DNA from: Actinomycetota bacterium | GTDB taxonomy: Bacteria > Actinomycetota > Acidimicrobiia > Acidimicrobiales > Ilumatobacteraceae | Assembly (NCBI GenBank): GCA_005801025.1 | Contig: SYDZ01000175.1 | Location: 1 to 15,995, forward strand | Length of the DNA stretch: 15,995 nt | Direction of reading: 5' to 3' | Shown here: piece by piece, positions 7,912 to 15,077 of the stretch | Numbering within the stretch: position 1 is the stretch's first letter | How the letters are laid out: each line of letters opens with the position of its first letter | The notes under the pieces: model-generated | The model's database searches: none | What the model was told of the DNA's origin: nothing | The model's input: only the letters and a program-made list of their open reading frames with translations | Program-made: the position numbers and the translations under genes

Positions 7912-8478
7912 ATGGGTCTCGTTGACCGTGGGCGGCTGCCAAAGCCGCTGAATTCATTACTGAACTTGGGTCGCTCGTACTCCCTATGGGTGTATCAGTG
8001 GGGCTTAGCGTGTTGCGCCATTGAGATGGGCGCTGCTTTTGCATCCCCGCGTTACGACGTGATGCGTCTAGGCGTTATTCCCCTCCCCGCTAGCCCGCGC
8101 CAAGCTGACCTTGTTGTTATTTCCGGGACTGTGACGGACAAAATGGCACCGAGCATCAAGCGCCTGTATGAACAAATGCCCGAGCCCAAGTATGTGATTT
8201 CGATGGGCTCGTGCGCTAACTGCGGCGGTCCGTATTGGGACAGTTATTCGGTGACTAAGGGGATTGATCAGATTATTCCGGTTGACGTTTATATTCCTGG
8301 TTGTCCACCCCGACCCGAAGCATTGCTTGAGGGAGTGGTGTTATTACAGCAGCGCATTCGCAACGAAGATATGGGCGCGCGTTGGCGTGGCGAGGGTTAT
8401 AAGCCAATCATTGTTGGAGAAACAAAAAAGTCGAAAAAATCTGCTGCTCAGCGAGGTGAGTCCGTTGTCGTCAACTGA
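7912..8478 (+). CDS. nuoB: NADH-quinone oxidoreductase subunit B (N2 cluster subunit)
   Basis: This peripheral-arm subunit carries cluster N2, the final Fe-S centre that passes electrons to quinone. It is 188 aa. The four N2 ligands are present: tandem Cys34-Cys35 in GLACCAIEM, Cys101 in SMGSCANCGG and Cys131 in YIPGCPPRPEALLEG. An additional Cys104 lies three residues after Cys101, where E. coli and Thermus NuoB have Ser; it is not a standard ligand. The lysine-rich tail (TKKSKKSAAQRG) is typical of a charged, flexible C-terminus. ATG 7912 has an SD (AAGGAG, 7902-7907). The gene lies 15 bp after nuoA, and its end overlaps the start of nuoC by 14 bp. The identity is unambiguous. Confidence 0.97.
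   Translation: MGLVDRGRLPKPLNSLLNLGRSYSLWVYQWGLACCAIEMGAAFASPRYDVMRLGVIPLPASPRQADLVVISGTVTDKMAPSIKRLYEQMPEPKYVISMGSCANCGGPYWDSYSVTKGIDQIIPVDVYIPGCPPRPEALLEGVVLLQQRIRNEDMGARWRGEGYKPIIVGETKKSKKSAAQRGESVVVN
8453..8459 (+). promoter_or_regulatory. Ribosome binding site that fixes the nuoC start
   Basis: GAGGTGA matches the anti-SD complement (AGGAGGTGATC) exactly over seven bases and lies inside the last codons of nuoB. It is 5 nt from TTG 8465 but effectively touches or overlaps GTG 8456. It therefore selects the TTG as the nuoC start. Confidence 0.65.
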
Positions 8479-9118
8479 AACACCTATCGCTGAGATTCCA
8501 GGTGACACTTTGCGTGAGCGCATCATTGATGATCTTCGAACTCGCATCGGCGCTGATCTGCTTGACAGTTTGCTGAAGCCTGGTGATGATCTTTGGGTAC
8601 GAGTGAGTACGAGTGCGTGGCGGCAAACAGGTGTTGCACTGCGCTCAATGGGTTTTGAGTACTTCTGCTTTTTGTCGGCTATCGACTGGATGCCATCGCC
8701 ATTCGGCAAGGGTGAAGATGACCCAACGGCACCGCCAGTTGAGCGTGATGACACCGTGCGACAGGGTTACGCGGGTGGCGCAACACGGATGCAACTTTTG
8801 GCGCGTGTCGTTCATCCGAGCCTGCATGTTGGCGTGAACATCAAGTGTGATGTCTCGGACAGCGAACCAGTTGTTGAGTCATGGTCACCGATTTTCGCTG
8901 GTGCGAATTGGCACGAACGTGAAACTCATGAGATGTTCGGCATCGGTTTTGCTGGTCATCCTGATCTGCGCAACATGTATCTACCGTCCGAATTTGAAGG
9001 TCACCCACTTCGTAAAGATTTTCCGCTATTGGCACGCATGGTCAAGCCGTGGCCAGGAATCATTGATGTAGAACCGATGCCTGGTGGCTCCGATGACGAG
9101 GAAGGCGAAGCAGAATGA
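8465..9118 (+). CDS. nuoC: NADH-quinone oxidoreductase subunit C (30 kDa)
   Basis: This is a peripheral-arm structural subunit that packs against NuoD. From TTG 8465 it is 217 aa, normal for an unfused NuoC. The open frame extends back into nuoB as far as 8264, but that upstream translation has no NuoC-like content, and the GAGGTGA at 8453-8459 is correctly spaced only for the TTG; GTG 8456 is the runner-up. The C-terminal 30-kDa signature is intact: ANWHERETHEMFGIGFAGHP, then LRNMYLPSEFEGHPLRKDFP. The middle holds a variable charged insert (GKGEDDPTAPPVERDD). It is separate from NuoD, unlike the NuoCD fusion of E. coli. The stop overlaps the nuoD ATG by 4 bp (ATGA), implying coupled translation. 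Confidence 0.93.
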   Translation: MSSTETPIAEIPGDTLRERIIDDLRTRIGADLLDSLLKPGDDLWVRVSTSAWRQTGVALRSMGFEYFCFLSAIDWMPSPFGKGEDDPTAPPVERDDTVRQGYAGGATRMQLLARVVHPSLHVGVNIKCDVSDSEPVVESWSPIFAGANWHERETHEMFGIGFAGHPDLRNMYLPSEFEGHPLRKDFPLLARMVKPWPGIIDVEPMPGGSDDEEGEAE

Positions 9119-10296
9119 CTTCAACTGAATCCCTCATTGATCGTAAACAGTTGGCTTATATCGCCTCACAGGCGGCAGACGCGCGGCTGAATGTTGAACT
9201 TGAAACTGAGGGCATGACTCTCAACATCGGACCTCAGCACCCTGCGACTCACGGAACCCTGCGGATCATTGCTCACCTTGACGGTGAACAAGTTGTTTGG
9301 GCCGAACCCTCATGTGGTTATATGCATCGCGGTTATGAAAAATTGACCGAAGTTCGTACCTATCCACAAGTCACTTCTTTGGTCAACCGCATTGACTGGC
9401 TGGGTAGTTTTGCTAACGAGGTGCCATTCATTTTGGCAGCCGAAAAGTTGATGGGCATTGAAGCCCCACCTCGCGCGCAGTGGATTCGTACCATCCTCTT
9501 TGAACTCTCGCGCATCGCCAACGTTTCGTTGTTCCTCGGAGATCTCGGTGTGCAGTTGGGAGCGGTGACTCCAGTATTTATGGCTTTCCGCGATCGTGAA
9601 CATGTATTGAATCTCATCGAAGCAGCCACTGGCGGTCGCTTCCACCCGAACTTTGACCGCATTGGTGGATTGAAAGACGATCTCCCCGAAGGTTTCATTG
9701 ACGAGACGCGTGCCGTGATGAAGAAGTTGCGTAATTTCTGTACCGAGATGGAAGACCTTCTCTTCGGTAATGAGATTTTCCAGAGCCGTACTCGTGGCAT
9801 CGGTGTGATTCCAAAAGATATCGCTATGCAATACGGACTGTCTGGTGCCAACCTACGCGCTTGTGGTGTTGATTGGGATCTACGACGCGATCAATCGTTG
9901 CCGATGGCATGGGACAAGGTGGATTGGAAAGTTTGGACTCACCCAGATGGCGACAGTTTTGCTCGTTGTTGGATTCGTCTCCAAGAAGTTCGCGAATCAA
10001 CCTTGATCGTTGATGAATTGCTGAAGAGTATTCCTTCCGGTCCAGTGATGGCCAAGGTCCCACGAATTATCAAAGTGCCTGAAGGCGAAGCATGGGTATC
10101 AACAGAAAATCCACTCGGCGAGATGGGTTACTATGTGGTCAGCAAGGGTGATCTTGGACCGTTCCGAACAAAGATCCGCTCTGCGAGTTTCAACAACATC
10201 TCCATCGTGCCGTGGGTTCTTAAGGGTGTCTATGTCCCGGACATCATCACCATTTTGGCCTCGCTCTACTTCATCCTTGGTGACATTGATCGATGA
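9115..10296 (+). CDS. nuoD: NADH-quinone oxidoreductase subunit D (49 kDa, quinone site)
   Basis: This subunit forms most of the quinone-reduction pocket with NuoB. It is 393 aa with all family landmarks: MTLNIGPQHPATHGTLR, where His46 matches the quinone-binding His38 of Thermus Nqo4; GYMHRGYEKLTE; GVQLGAVTPVFMAFRDRE; GGRFHPNFDRIGG; GEMGYYVVS; and a C-terminal GDIDR. A striking exception is residue 95. The motif that reads R-(I/M/L)-(D/E)-Y-(L/V) in Thermus, E. coli and mitochondria is NRIDWLG here, so the quinone-headgroup tyrosine (Tyr87 in Thermus) is Trp. The codon is TGG, read clearly. The stop overlaps the nuoH start by 4 bp. The position directly after nuoD, where nuoEFG usually lie, holds nothing. 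Confidence 0.96.
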   Translation: MTSTESLIDRKQLAYIASQAADARLNVELETEGMTLNIGPQHPATHGTLRIIAHLDGEQVVWAEPSCGYMHRGYEKLTEVRTYPQVTSLVNRIDWLGSFANEVPFILAAEKLMGIEAPPRAQWIRTILFELSRIANVSLFLGDLGVQLGAVTPVFMAFRDREHVLNLIEAATGGRFHPNFDRIGGLKDDLPEGFIDETRAVMKKLRNFCTEMEDLLFGNEIFQSRTRGIGVIPKDIAMQYGLSGANLRACGVDWDLRRDQSLPMAWDKVDWKVWTHPDGDSFARCWIRLQEVRESTLIVDELLKSIPSGPVMAKVPRIIKVPEGEAWVSTENPLGEMGYYVVSKGDLGPFRTKIRSASFNNISIVPWVLKGVYVPDIITILASLYFILGDIDR

Positions 10297-11348
10297 GCGC
10301 TTTGCTCGCTGCTGATCTGCCCTACTGGGTGCAGTCTTTGCTACGCGTCCTTGGAGGCGTCGTGGCAGTGTTGCTGCCCGCTGGCGCCATCGTCTATCTC
10401 TTCTTGTTCAAGATGATGTCTTTCATGCAGAGTCGTCTCGGACCCATGGAAGCTGGCCCCTACGGTTCAATGCAGTTGTTTGCCGAAGTCGGCAAGTGGC
10501 TACAAAAAGAAGACATCACTCCAGAGCGGGCTGATCGGGTAATTTTCAAAATTGCACCGTTGGTCGTTCTTGCTAGCACTTTTTTGTTAGTGGCAGTCGT
10601 TCCGTTTGGCCCCGACGCCTGGTTCACCAACTTTGAGGCTGGTGTGTTTTACATGCTTGCGGTTTCCTCCGTCAGTGTGCTTGGCATTCTGATTGCTGGC
10701 TGGTCGAGTGCCAACAAGTATTCGCTACTTGGTGGTTTGCGTGCTGCTGGTCAGTTGATCGCCTATGAATTACCGATGGTGTTGGCGGTCATCGGCGTCA
10801 TCATCCAGGCCGGCACCATGAACCTGCAAGGCATCGTGATGGCGCAGAACACTGGTGAAATATTTGGTTGGAATGGATTAGGAAATCCGTACATCCTGAC
10901 GCAGTTCACTGGTTTCATCATCTTCATGATCGCTGTGCAGGCGGAACTCACGCAGACACCGTTCGACATGCCGATTGCTGAATCAGAACTGGTCTCGGGT
11001 TACATGACCGAGTATTCCGGTTTTCGTTTCTTGACATTCTTCATTGCTGAATTTGCTACTGCTGGTGTTTTCTCTTTCATAGCGTCGGTTCTTTTCCTCG
11101 GCGGTTGGGGCGTTCCATTTGCTTGGTTCGGCTGGACTGACATAGACAGTGTTGATAACTGGATGAATGTCGTGGGTCCGCTGATTATGTTCGGCAAAAT
11201 GATGTTGCTTTCATTTGTGATTATGTGGGTGCGTTTTAGTTACCCACGATTCCGCGAAGACCAACTGCAGCGTTTTGCTTGGAAGGTCCTTGTCCCAATT
11301 TCCTTGGTGAACATCATGGTCACTGCGATCTTGAAGGTGGCCCTCTAA
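10293..11348 (+). CDS. nuoH: NADH-quinone oxidoreductase subunit H
   Basis: This membrane subunit anchors the peripheral arm, forms the quinone entry tunnel and starts the chain of buried charges leading to the pumps. It is 351 aa with about eight TM segments. Family landmarks are SFMQSRLGPMEAGPYGSMQL (43-62), a following LQKEDITPERAD, and SSANKYSLLGGLRAAGQLIA (138-157). The third loop reads AELTQTPFDMPIAESEL, then VSGYMTEYSG. The family's usual form is E-x2-R-x-P-x-D-x-P-E-x-(E/D)-x-E-L, so here the Arg is Gln221 and the first Glu after the Pro is Ile228, while Glu218, Asp225, Glu230 and Glu232 are kept. It starts at ATG 10293 inside the nuoD stop (ATGA). Its TAA stop shares its last base with the nuoI start. 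Confidence 0.96.
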   Translation: MSALLAADLPYWVQSLLRVLGGVVAVLLPAGAIVYLFLFKMMSFMQSRLGPMEAGPYGSMQLFAEVGKWLQKEDITPERADRVIFKIAPLVVLASTFLLVAVVPFGPDAWFTNFEAGVFYMLAVSSVSVLGILIAGWSSANKYSLLGGLRAAGQLIAYELPMVLAVIGVIIQAGTMNLQGIVMAQNTGEIFGWNGLGNPYILTQFTGFIIFMIAVQAELTQTPFDMPIAESELVSGYMTEYSGFRFLTFFIAEFATAGVFSFIASVLFLGGWGVPFAWFGWTDIDSVDNWMNVVGPLIMFGKMMLLSFVIMWVRFSYPRFREDQLQRFAWKVLVPISLVNIMVTAILKVAL

Positions 11349-11839
11349 TGCCCAAGATCCCTGGTCTTCTCAAAGGTCTCGGCGTCACGCTGAACACCAT
11401 CAAGCGCACCGCCCTTGATGGTGCTAACACCGTGCAGTATCCCCACGAAAAAGAAGCGCCCCCTGTGCGTGCCCGTGGCGTTATTGCGTTGCACGAAGAC
11501 AACTGCACATCGTGCATGTTGTGTGTTCGGTCTTGTCCCGACTGGTGCATTTACATTGAGGGCCACAAAGAATTAGCGCCACCACGTCGTGCAGGTGGCA
11601 AGCCGCGCCAGGTTAATAAACTTGACCGCTTTGACATCGATTACGCGTTATGCATGTATTGCGGAATCTGTGTTGAGGTGTGTCCCTTTGACGCTCTCTT
11701 TTGGAGCCCAGAATACGAATATAGTGAGCCCAATCTTGCTGACCTGTTGCATGACAAGGTGAAGTTGGGTGAATGGATGGCCACGGTTCCCGAGGCTCCC
11801 GCCTATGAAGTCGGCGCCGAGAAGAAGGGCAAGAAGTGA
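11348..11839 (+). CDS. nuoI: NADH-quinone oxidoreductase subunit I (two 4Fe-4S ferredoxin-like)
   Basis: This peripheral subunit carries clusters N6a and N6b, which relay electrons towards N2. It is 163 aa. Two complete C-x2-C-x2-C-x3-C-P motifs are present: Cys53/56/59/63 in CTSCMLCVRSCP and Cys102/105/108/112 in CMYCGICVEVCP. Between them is a basic stretch (APPRRAGGKPRQVNK). ATG 11348 overlaps the nuoH TAA by one base and gives the expected short amphipathic N-terminus (MPKIPGLLKGLGVTLNTIKR). A longer in-frame extension from 11279 lies inside nuoH and is not real. If nuoEFG are truly missing from the genome, NuoI becomes the most exposed Fe-S subunit and the likely docking point for a ferredoxin-like donor; that step is inference. 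Confidence 0.96.
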   Translation: MPKIPGLLKGLGVTLNTIKRTALDGANTVQYPHEKEAPPVRARGVIALHEDNCTSCMLCVRSCPDWCIYIEGHKELAPPRRAGGKPRQVNKLDRFDIDYALCMYCGICVEVCPFDALFWSPEYEYSEPNLADLLHDKVKLGEWMATVPEAPAYEVGAEKKGKK

Positions 11840-12360
11840 TGATTGCTACCGATCTTTTGGTGGCTCAGAATGTGGGCTTTGGCATCATTTCATTACTGAT
11901 GATCATCGGTGCTGTGCGGGTTGTGACGGTGAACAACGTTGTTCACGCCGCACTTTGGTTGGTCATTGTTTTATCGGGTGCCGCGGCTCAGTATTTGTTG
12001 CTCTCTGCCGAATTTGTGGCGATTACTCAAGTGTTGGTGTACGTCGGAGCAGTGATGGTGCTGTTCTTGTTTGGAACCATGCTCACACGTGCTCGGATCG
12101 GTGCTGAATCAGATCTCAATAACAAAAATTGGATTCTTGGTATCCCCGTCGCTATTTTGACGTTGGGCGTGATGGCGTATGTCATCGTTGATGGTTTTGG
12201 CAGCGAGCGCCTCATCGAAAACCCTGGCGACACGCAACCCATCCCGATACAGGTCATCAGTGATGACATCTTTGGCCCGTACCTCTTGCCGTTCTGGGCA
12301 TTGTCATTTGTTTTACTCGTCGCTGTCATCGGCGCCATCGTGCTGGCGCGAAAAGACTAA
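11839..12360 (+). CDS. nuoJ: NADH-quinone oxidoreductase subunit J
   Basis: This is a membrane subunit (173 aa, five hydrophobic segments) next to NuoK and NuoA, part of the coupling element between quinone site and pumps. The family core is clear: NNVVHAALWLVIVLSGAAAQ, then YLLLSAEFVAITQVLVYVGA and VMVLFLFGTMLTRARI, including the TM3 helix with the glycine-associated pi-bulge region (YVGAVMVLFLFG). I chose ATG 11839, which shares a base with the nuoI TGA; GTG 11836 directly before it would add one residue. The C-terminus ends in a typical positive tail (LARKD) 10 bp before nuoK. Confidence 0.94.
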   Translation: MIATDLLVAQNVGFGIISLLMIIGAVRVVTVNNVVHAALWLVIVLSGAAAQYLLLSAEFVAITQVLVYVGAVMVLFLFGTMLTRARIGAESDLNNKNWILGIPVAILTLGVMAYVIVDGFGSERLIENPGDTQPIPIQVISDDIFGPYLLPFWALSFVLLVAVIGAIVLARKD

Positions 12361-12370
12361 GGGGCCAATT

Positions 12371-12670
12371 ATGTTGACTACTCAATTCCTCTTACTTGGA
12401 GCAGTGCTTTTTTGCATCGGCGTCTACGGCGTCTTGGCTCGCAAAAATGCGGTCATGGTGTTGATGTCTATTGAACTAATTCTGAACTCGGTGAATATCA
12501 ACTTGTTGGCGTTCTCGGTTCGTCATGGTTCAGTTGATGGCAACACTTTTGCGCTGTATGTCATTGCTATCGCCGCCGCCGAGGTGGGCGTTGGCTTGGC
12601 CATGGTTTTGTTGATCTATCGCAACCGACGCACTATTGCGCTCGATGACTTGTCAGAAATGAAGGGCTAA
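12371..12670 (+). CDS. nuoK: NADH-quinone oxidoreductase subunit K
   Basis: This is a three-helix membrane subunit (99 aa, the standard length), homologous to MrpC/MnhC antiporter subunits. The two proton-path glutamates are present: Glu35 in VLMSIELILNSVNINLLAFS and Glu71 in AIAAAEVGVGLAMVLLIYRN. The start ATG 12371 has a good SD (AAGGGG, 12359-12364, 6-nt spacer). The open frame continues upstream to 12179 inside nuoJ, but that part has no NuoK-like sequence. The last codon is followed by 3 bp and then nuoL. Confidence 0.96.
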   Translation: MLTTQFLLLGAVLFCIGVYGVLARKNAVMVLMSIELILNSVNINLLAFSVRHGSVDGNTFALYVIAIAAAEVGVGLAMVLLIYRNRRTIALDDLSEMKG

Positions 12671-12673
12671 TTA

Positions 12674-15064
12674 ATGTTGGCTCAAGAAATGACTTCAGAG
12701 GTAGTTGCCTCAACTGGATGGTTCTTGGAACACGCGTGGTTGATACCTGTGATCCCAGCCATCGCTTTTGTTCTGATTATTTTCTTCGGCAAAAAAATGC
12801 CGATGAAGGGCAGCGAACTCGGCGTACTGTCAATGTTGTCATCACTTGTTTTTTCGGGTGGAGCTGCATGGCAGTGGATTCAGCGCGTGAACAGCGTCGT
12901 CGATGGTGCTCACGAGGCAGTCGTGGAAGGCGCATATCACGCTGCACCATATGTGCAGCCAGTGATTCACGAATGGACCTGGTGGCAAAGTGGGGGATTC
13001 CATTTTGGCATCGGCCAGCACATTGATGGTTTGGCGTTAACACTGCTGGTGGTCGTAGCATTCATTTCCAGCCTTGTGCAGATTTACTCTCTGGAATATT
13101 TGCGTGGGGACCGTCGTTACACGCACTTCTTTGCTGCTCTGACATTGTTCTCTGCCGGCATGTTGTGCATGGTTCTCGCCCCCAACATGGTGCAGTTGAT
13201 TCTCGGTTGGGAAATCATGGGCTTGTGTTCATTCATGCTCATCGGTCACTGGTGGGAAGAAGAAGCAAACTCGCGTGCGGCTCTTAAGGCTTTCTTTACG
13301 GTGCGTGTTGGCGATGTGGGTCTCTTGATCGGCACGGCAATTTTGTTCTTCTCGGCTAATAACTGGACACAAAAGAATCTTGGTGTCTCGGGCTTCAATA
13401 TCAGCGGTCTGTCAGCATGGGCAATGTCTGGTGAGGCCAGCCACAGCGCTTTGACATGGGGCGCGGTCGCATTGTTTATTGCTTGCATCGGCAAGAGTGG
13501 TCAGTTCCCGCTGCACACTTGGCTCCCAGACGCCATGGCGGGTCCAACTCCCGTAAGTTCGCTGTTGCACTCCAGCACGATGGTTGTCGCCGGCGTGTTC
13601 TTAGTCGCTCGTCTCTATCCCATTTTTTGGGAGGGCATGAAGATTGGTGACACCAATATCAACTTCATCGTCCTTATCGGCGGTATCACGATCGTGATCG
13701 CCGCGTTACTAGCTTTCGTGCAACACGACATCAAGAAAGTTCTCGCGTACTCCACTGTTTCGCAGTTGGGTTACATGATGATGGGCTTAGGCGCTGGTGC
13801 GTGGTTGCCAGCCGTATTCCACATCTTCACTCACGCTTTCTTTAAAGCCTGTTTGTTCTTATCGGCTGGTTCGGTCAGCCATTCTGGCTCGCACCACTCC
13901 TTTGACATGAAAAAAGATATGGGTGGTCTTGCTAAAAAGATGCCAATCACGGCGACCACATGGATCATCTCAACGCTGGCACTCGCTGGCGTTTTCCCAT
14001 TGGCTGGTTTCTTTTCTAAAGATGAAATCATTGACAATGTCGGTTATGGCGGTTACAACGCGTTCATGATTGTCGGTCTCACGGGAGCATTCCTCACTGC
14101 GGCATACATGACCCGCGCAACATACTTGACGTTCTTTGGTGAAGCTCGTGGTGCCGCGGCTGGCATTCATCATGATGTGCATGATGCGCATGCCGTAGTA
14201 GATACCCATACCTCTCACGACACGCATGTTGCTGTTGATTCTCACGATGCGCACGCCGATCACGGTCCCCACGAAAGTCCAAAACTGATCACGGTTCCGC
14301 TGATGATTTTAGCTGCCTTGGCTTTAACCGCTGGCTTGTTTAACGCCACGCCTTTTGGCGAATCATGGGAACGCTTGAAGAAATACGTTGAACCTGGTTC
14401 AGAGTATGTCGTGGTTGGCGCAGAGACGGCATCTGAAGATGGTGCGCAAGCCGTCACAATGTCTGTAGCGAGTATGAGCGTGTCTTCAGAGGAAAAAGTC
14501 ACCAAAGAAGGTTGTGCGGTCGTTGCACCGGAAGCAGGAATGGCGTGCTATTTCCCAACCGTTAGTCATGCTCCGTTTAAATGGTCGAAGGCCGCGTTGT
14601 CGTTGATCATCGTGGCTCTCGGTTTGGTTTCAAGTTGGATGTTCTGTGTGCAGTACTACACACGTCGTAATAGGCGTCTCGTTGGTCTGACAGAGCGCAA
14701 TAAGGCTCTGCGAGGTGGTTACACGTTCCTTTGGAATAAGTATTACCTTGATGAGTTGTACGAAAAAGTCATCGTGCACTCCATTGCTCATCCGATTGCC
14801 AAAGCGGTCTATTGGGTGAACCAAAACATTCTTGACAGCATCGTCAATGGTGCTGGCAAAGTCTCACGCCGGGTAGCCGGTTGGGTATACCGAAATATCG
14901 ATCAACGCGTCGTTGACGGCGCGGTGAACGGCTCGGGCGCCGCTGCCCGGGGTACGGGCGGAGCACTGCGTCCCGTGCAGTCGGGCAAGGTCAATCAATA
15001 CGGAGCGCTGTTGTTTTCTGCGGCAGCCATCGGCGCTCTCATACTCGTAATCATCAACACCTGA
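12674..15064 (+). CDS. nuoL: NADH-quinone oxidoreductase subunit L, unusually long (796 aa), with extended lateral helix
   Basis: This is the distal antiporter-like pump of complex I; its C-terminal lateral helix runs along the membrane arm and braces the other pumps. The core motifs are normal: Glu180 in LILGWEIMGLCSFMLIG, Lys274 in CIGKSGQFPLHTWLPDAMAG, then TPVSSLLHSSTMVVAG, KKVLAYSTVSQLGYMMMG and FTHAFFKACLFLSAGSVSH. Typical NuoL is about 610-660 aa, so roughly 140-180 residues are extra. They fall in three places: a histidine-rich loop (11 His between 499 and 533), a Ser/Glu/Val-rich loop of about 50-60 residues after ESWERLKKYVEPG carrying Cys614 and Cys625, and a lengthened lateral helix (about 694-775) containing a 27-residue tandem repeat. 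The protein ends with one TM segment (YGALLFSAAAIGALILVIIN). Start ATG 12674 has an AAGGG SD in the end of nuoK. Confidence 0.96.
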   Translation: MLAQEMTSEVVASTGWFLEHAWLIPVIPAIAFVLIIFFGKKMPMKGSELGVLSMLSSLVFSGGAAWQWIQRVNSVVDGAHEAVVEGAYHAAPYVQPVIHEWTWWQSGGFHFGIGQHIDGLALTLLVVVAFISSLVQIYSLEYLRGDRRYTHFFAALTLFSAGMLCMVLAPNMVQLILGWEIMGLCSFMLIGHWWEEEANSRAALKAFFTVRVGDVGLLIGTAILFFSANNWTQKNLGVSGFNISGLSAWAMSGEASHSALTWGAVALFIACIGKSGQFPLHTWLPDAMAGPTPVSSLLHSSTMVVAGVFLVARLYPIFWEGMKIGDTNINFIVLIGGITIVIAALLAFVQHDIKKVLAYSTVSQLGYMMMGLGAGAWLPAVFHIFTHAFFKACLFLSAGSVSHSGSHHSFDMKKDMGGLAKKMPITATTWIISTLALAGVFPLAGFFSKDEIIDNVGYGGYNAFMIVGLTGAFLTAAYMTRATYLTFFGEARGAAAGIHHDVHDAHAVVDTHTSHDTHVAVDSHDAHADHGPHESPKLITVPLMILAALALTAGLFNATPFGESWERLKKYVEPGSEYVVVGAETASEDGAQAVTMSVASMSVSSEEKVTKEGCAVVAPEAGMACYFPTVSHAPFKWSKAALSLIIVALGLVSSWMFCVQYYTRRNRRLVGLTERNKALRGGYTFLWNKYYLDELYEKVIVHSIAHPIAKAVYWVNQNILDSIVNGAGKVSRRVAGWVYRNIDQRVVDGAVNGSGAAARGTGGALRPVQSGKVNQYGALLFSAAAIGALILVIINT
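14807..14965 (+). repeat. Degenerate tandem repeat (about 27 codons x 2) encoding the NuoL lateral helix
   Basis: Unit 1 covers residues about 712-737 and unit 2 residues 738-764. The aligned cores are ILDSIVNGAGKVSRRVAG and VVDGAVNGSGAAARGTGG, each preceded by a V-Y element (VYWVNQN, VYRNIDQR). The D-x-x-V-N-G-x-G motifs are exactly 81 bp apart (codons at 14834 and 14915). The DNA copies have diverged, so the duplication is old. The period is what a lateral helix spanning one more antiporter-like subunit would plausibly need. Confidence 0.7.
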
Positions 15065-15077
15065 GGAGGAATACGGA

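Noticed and set aside
8264..8464. N-terminal extension of nuoC read from an upstream start at 8264
   Set aside because: It lies wholly in nuoB in another frame, has no NuoC-like sequence, and the SD favours TTG 8465.
9310..9831. 173-codon open frame on the - strand opposite nuoD
   Set aside because: It is antisense to strongly conserved nuoD with no recognisable domain; a shadow frame.
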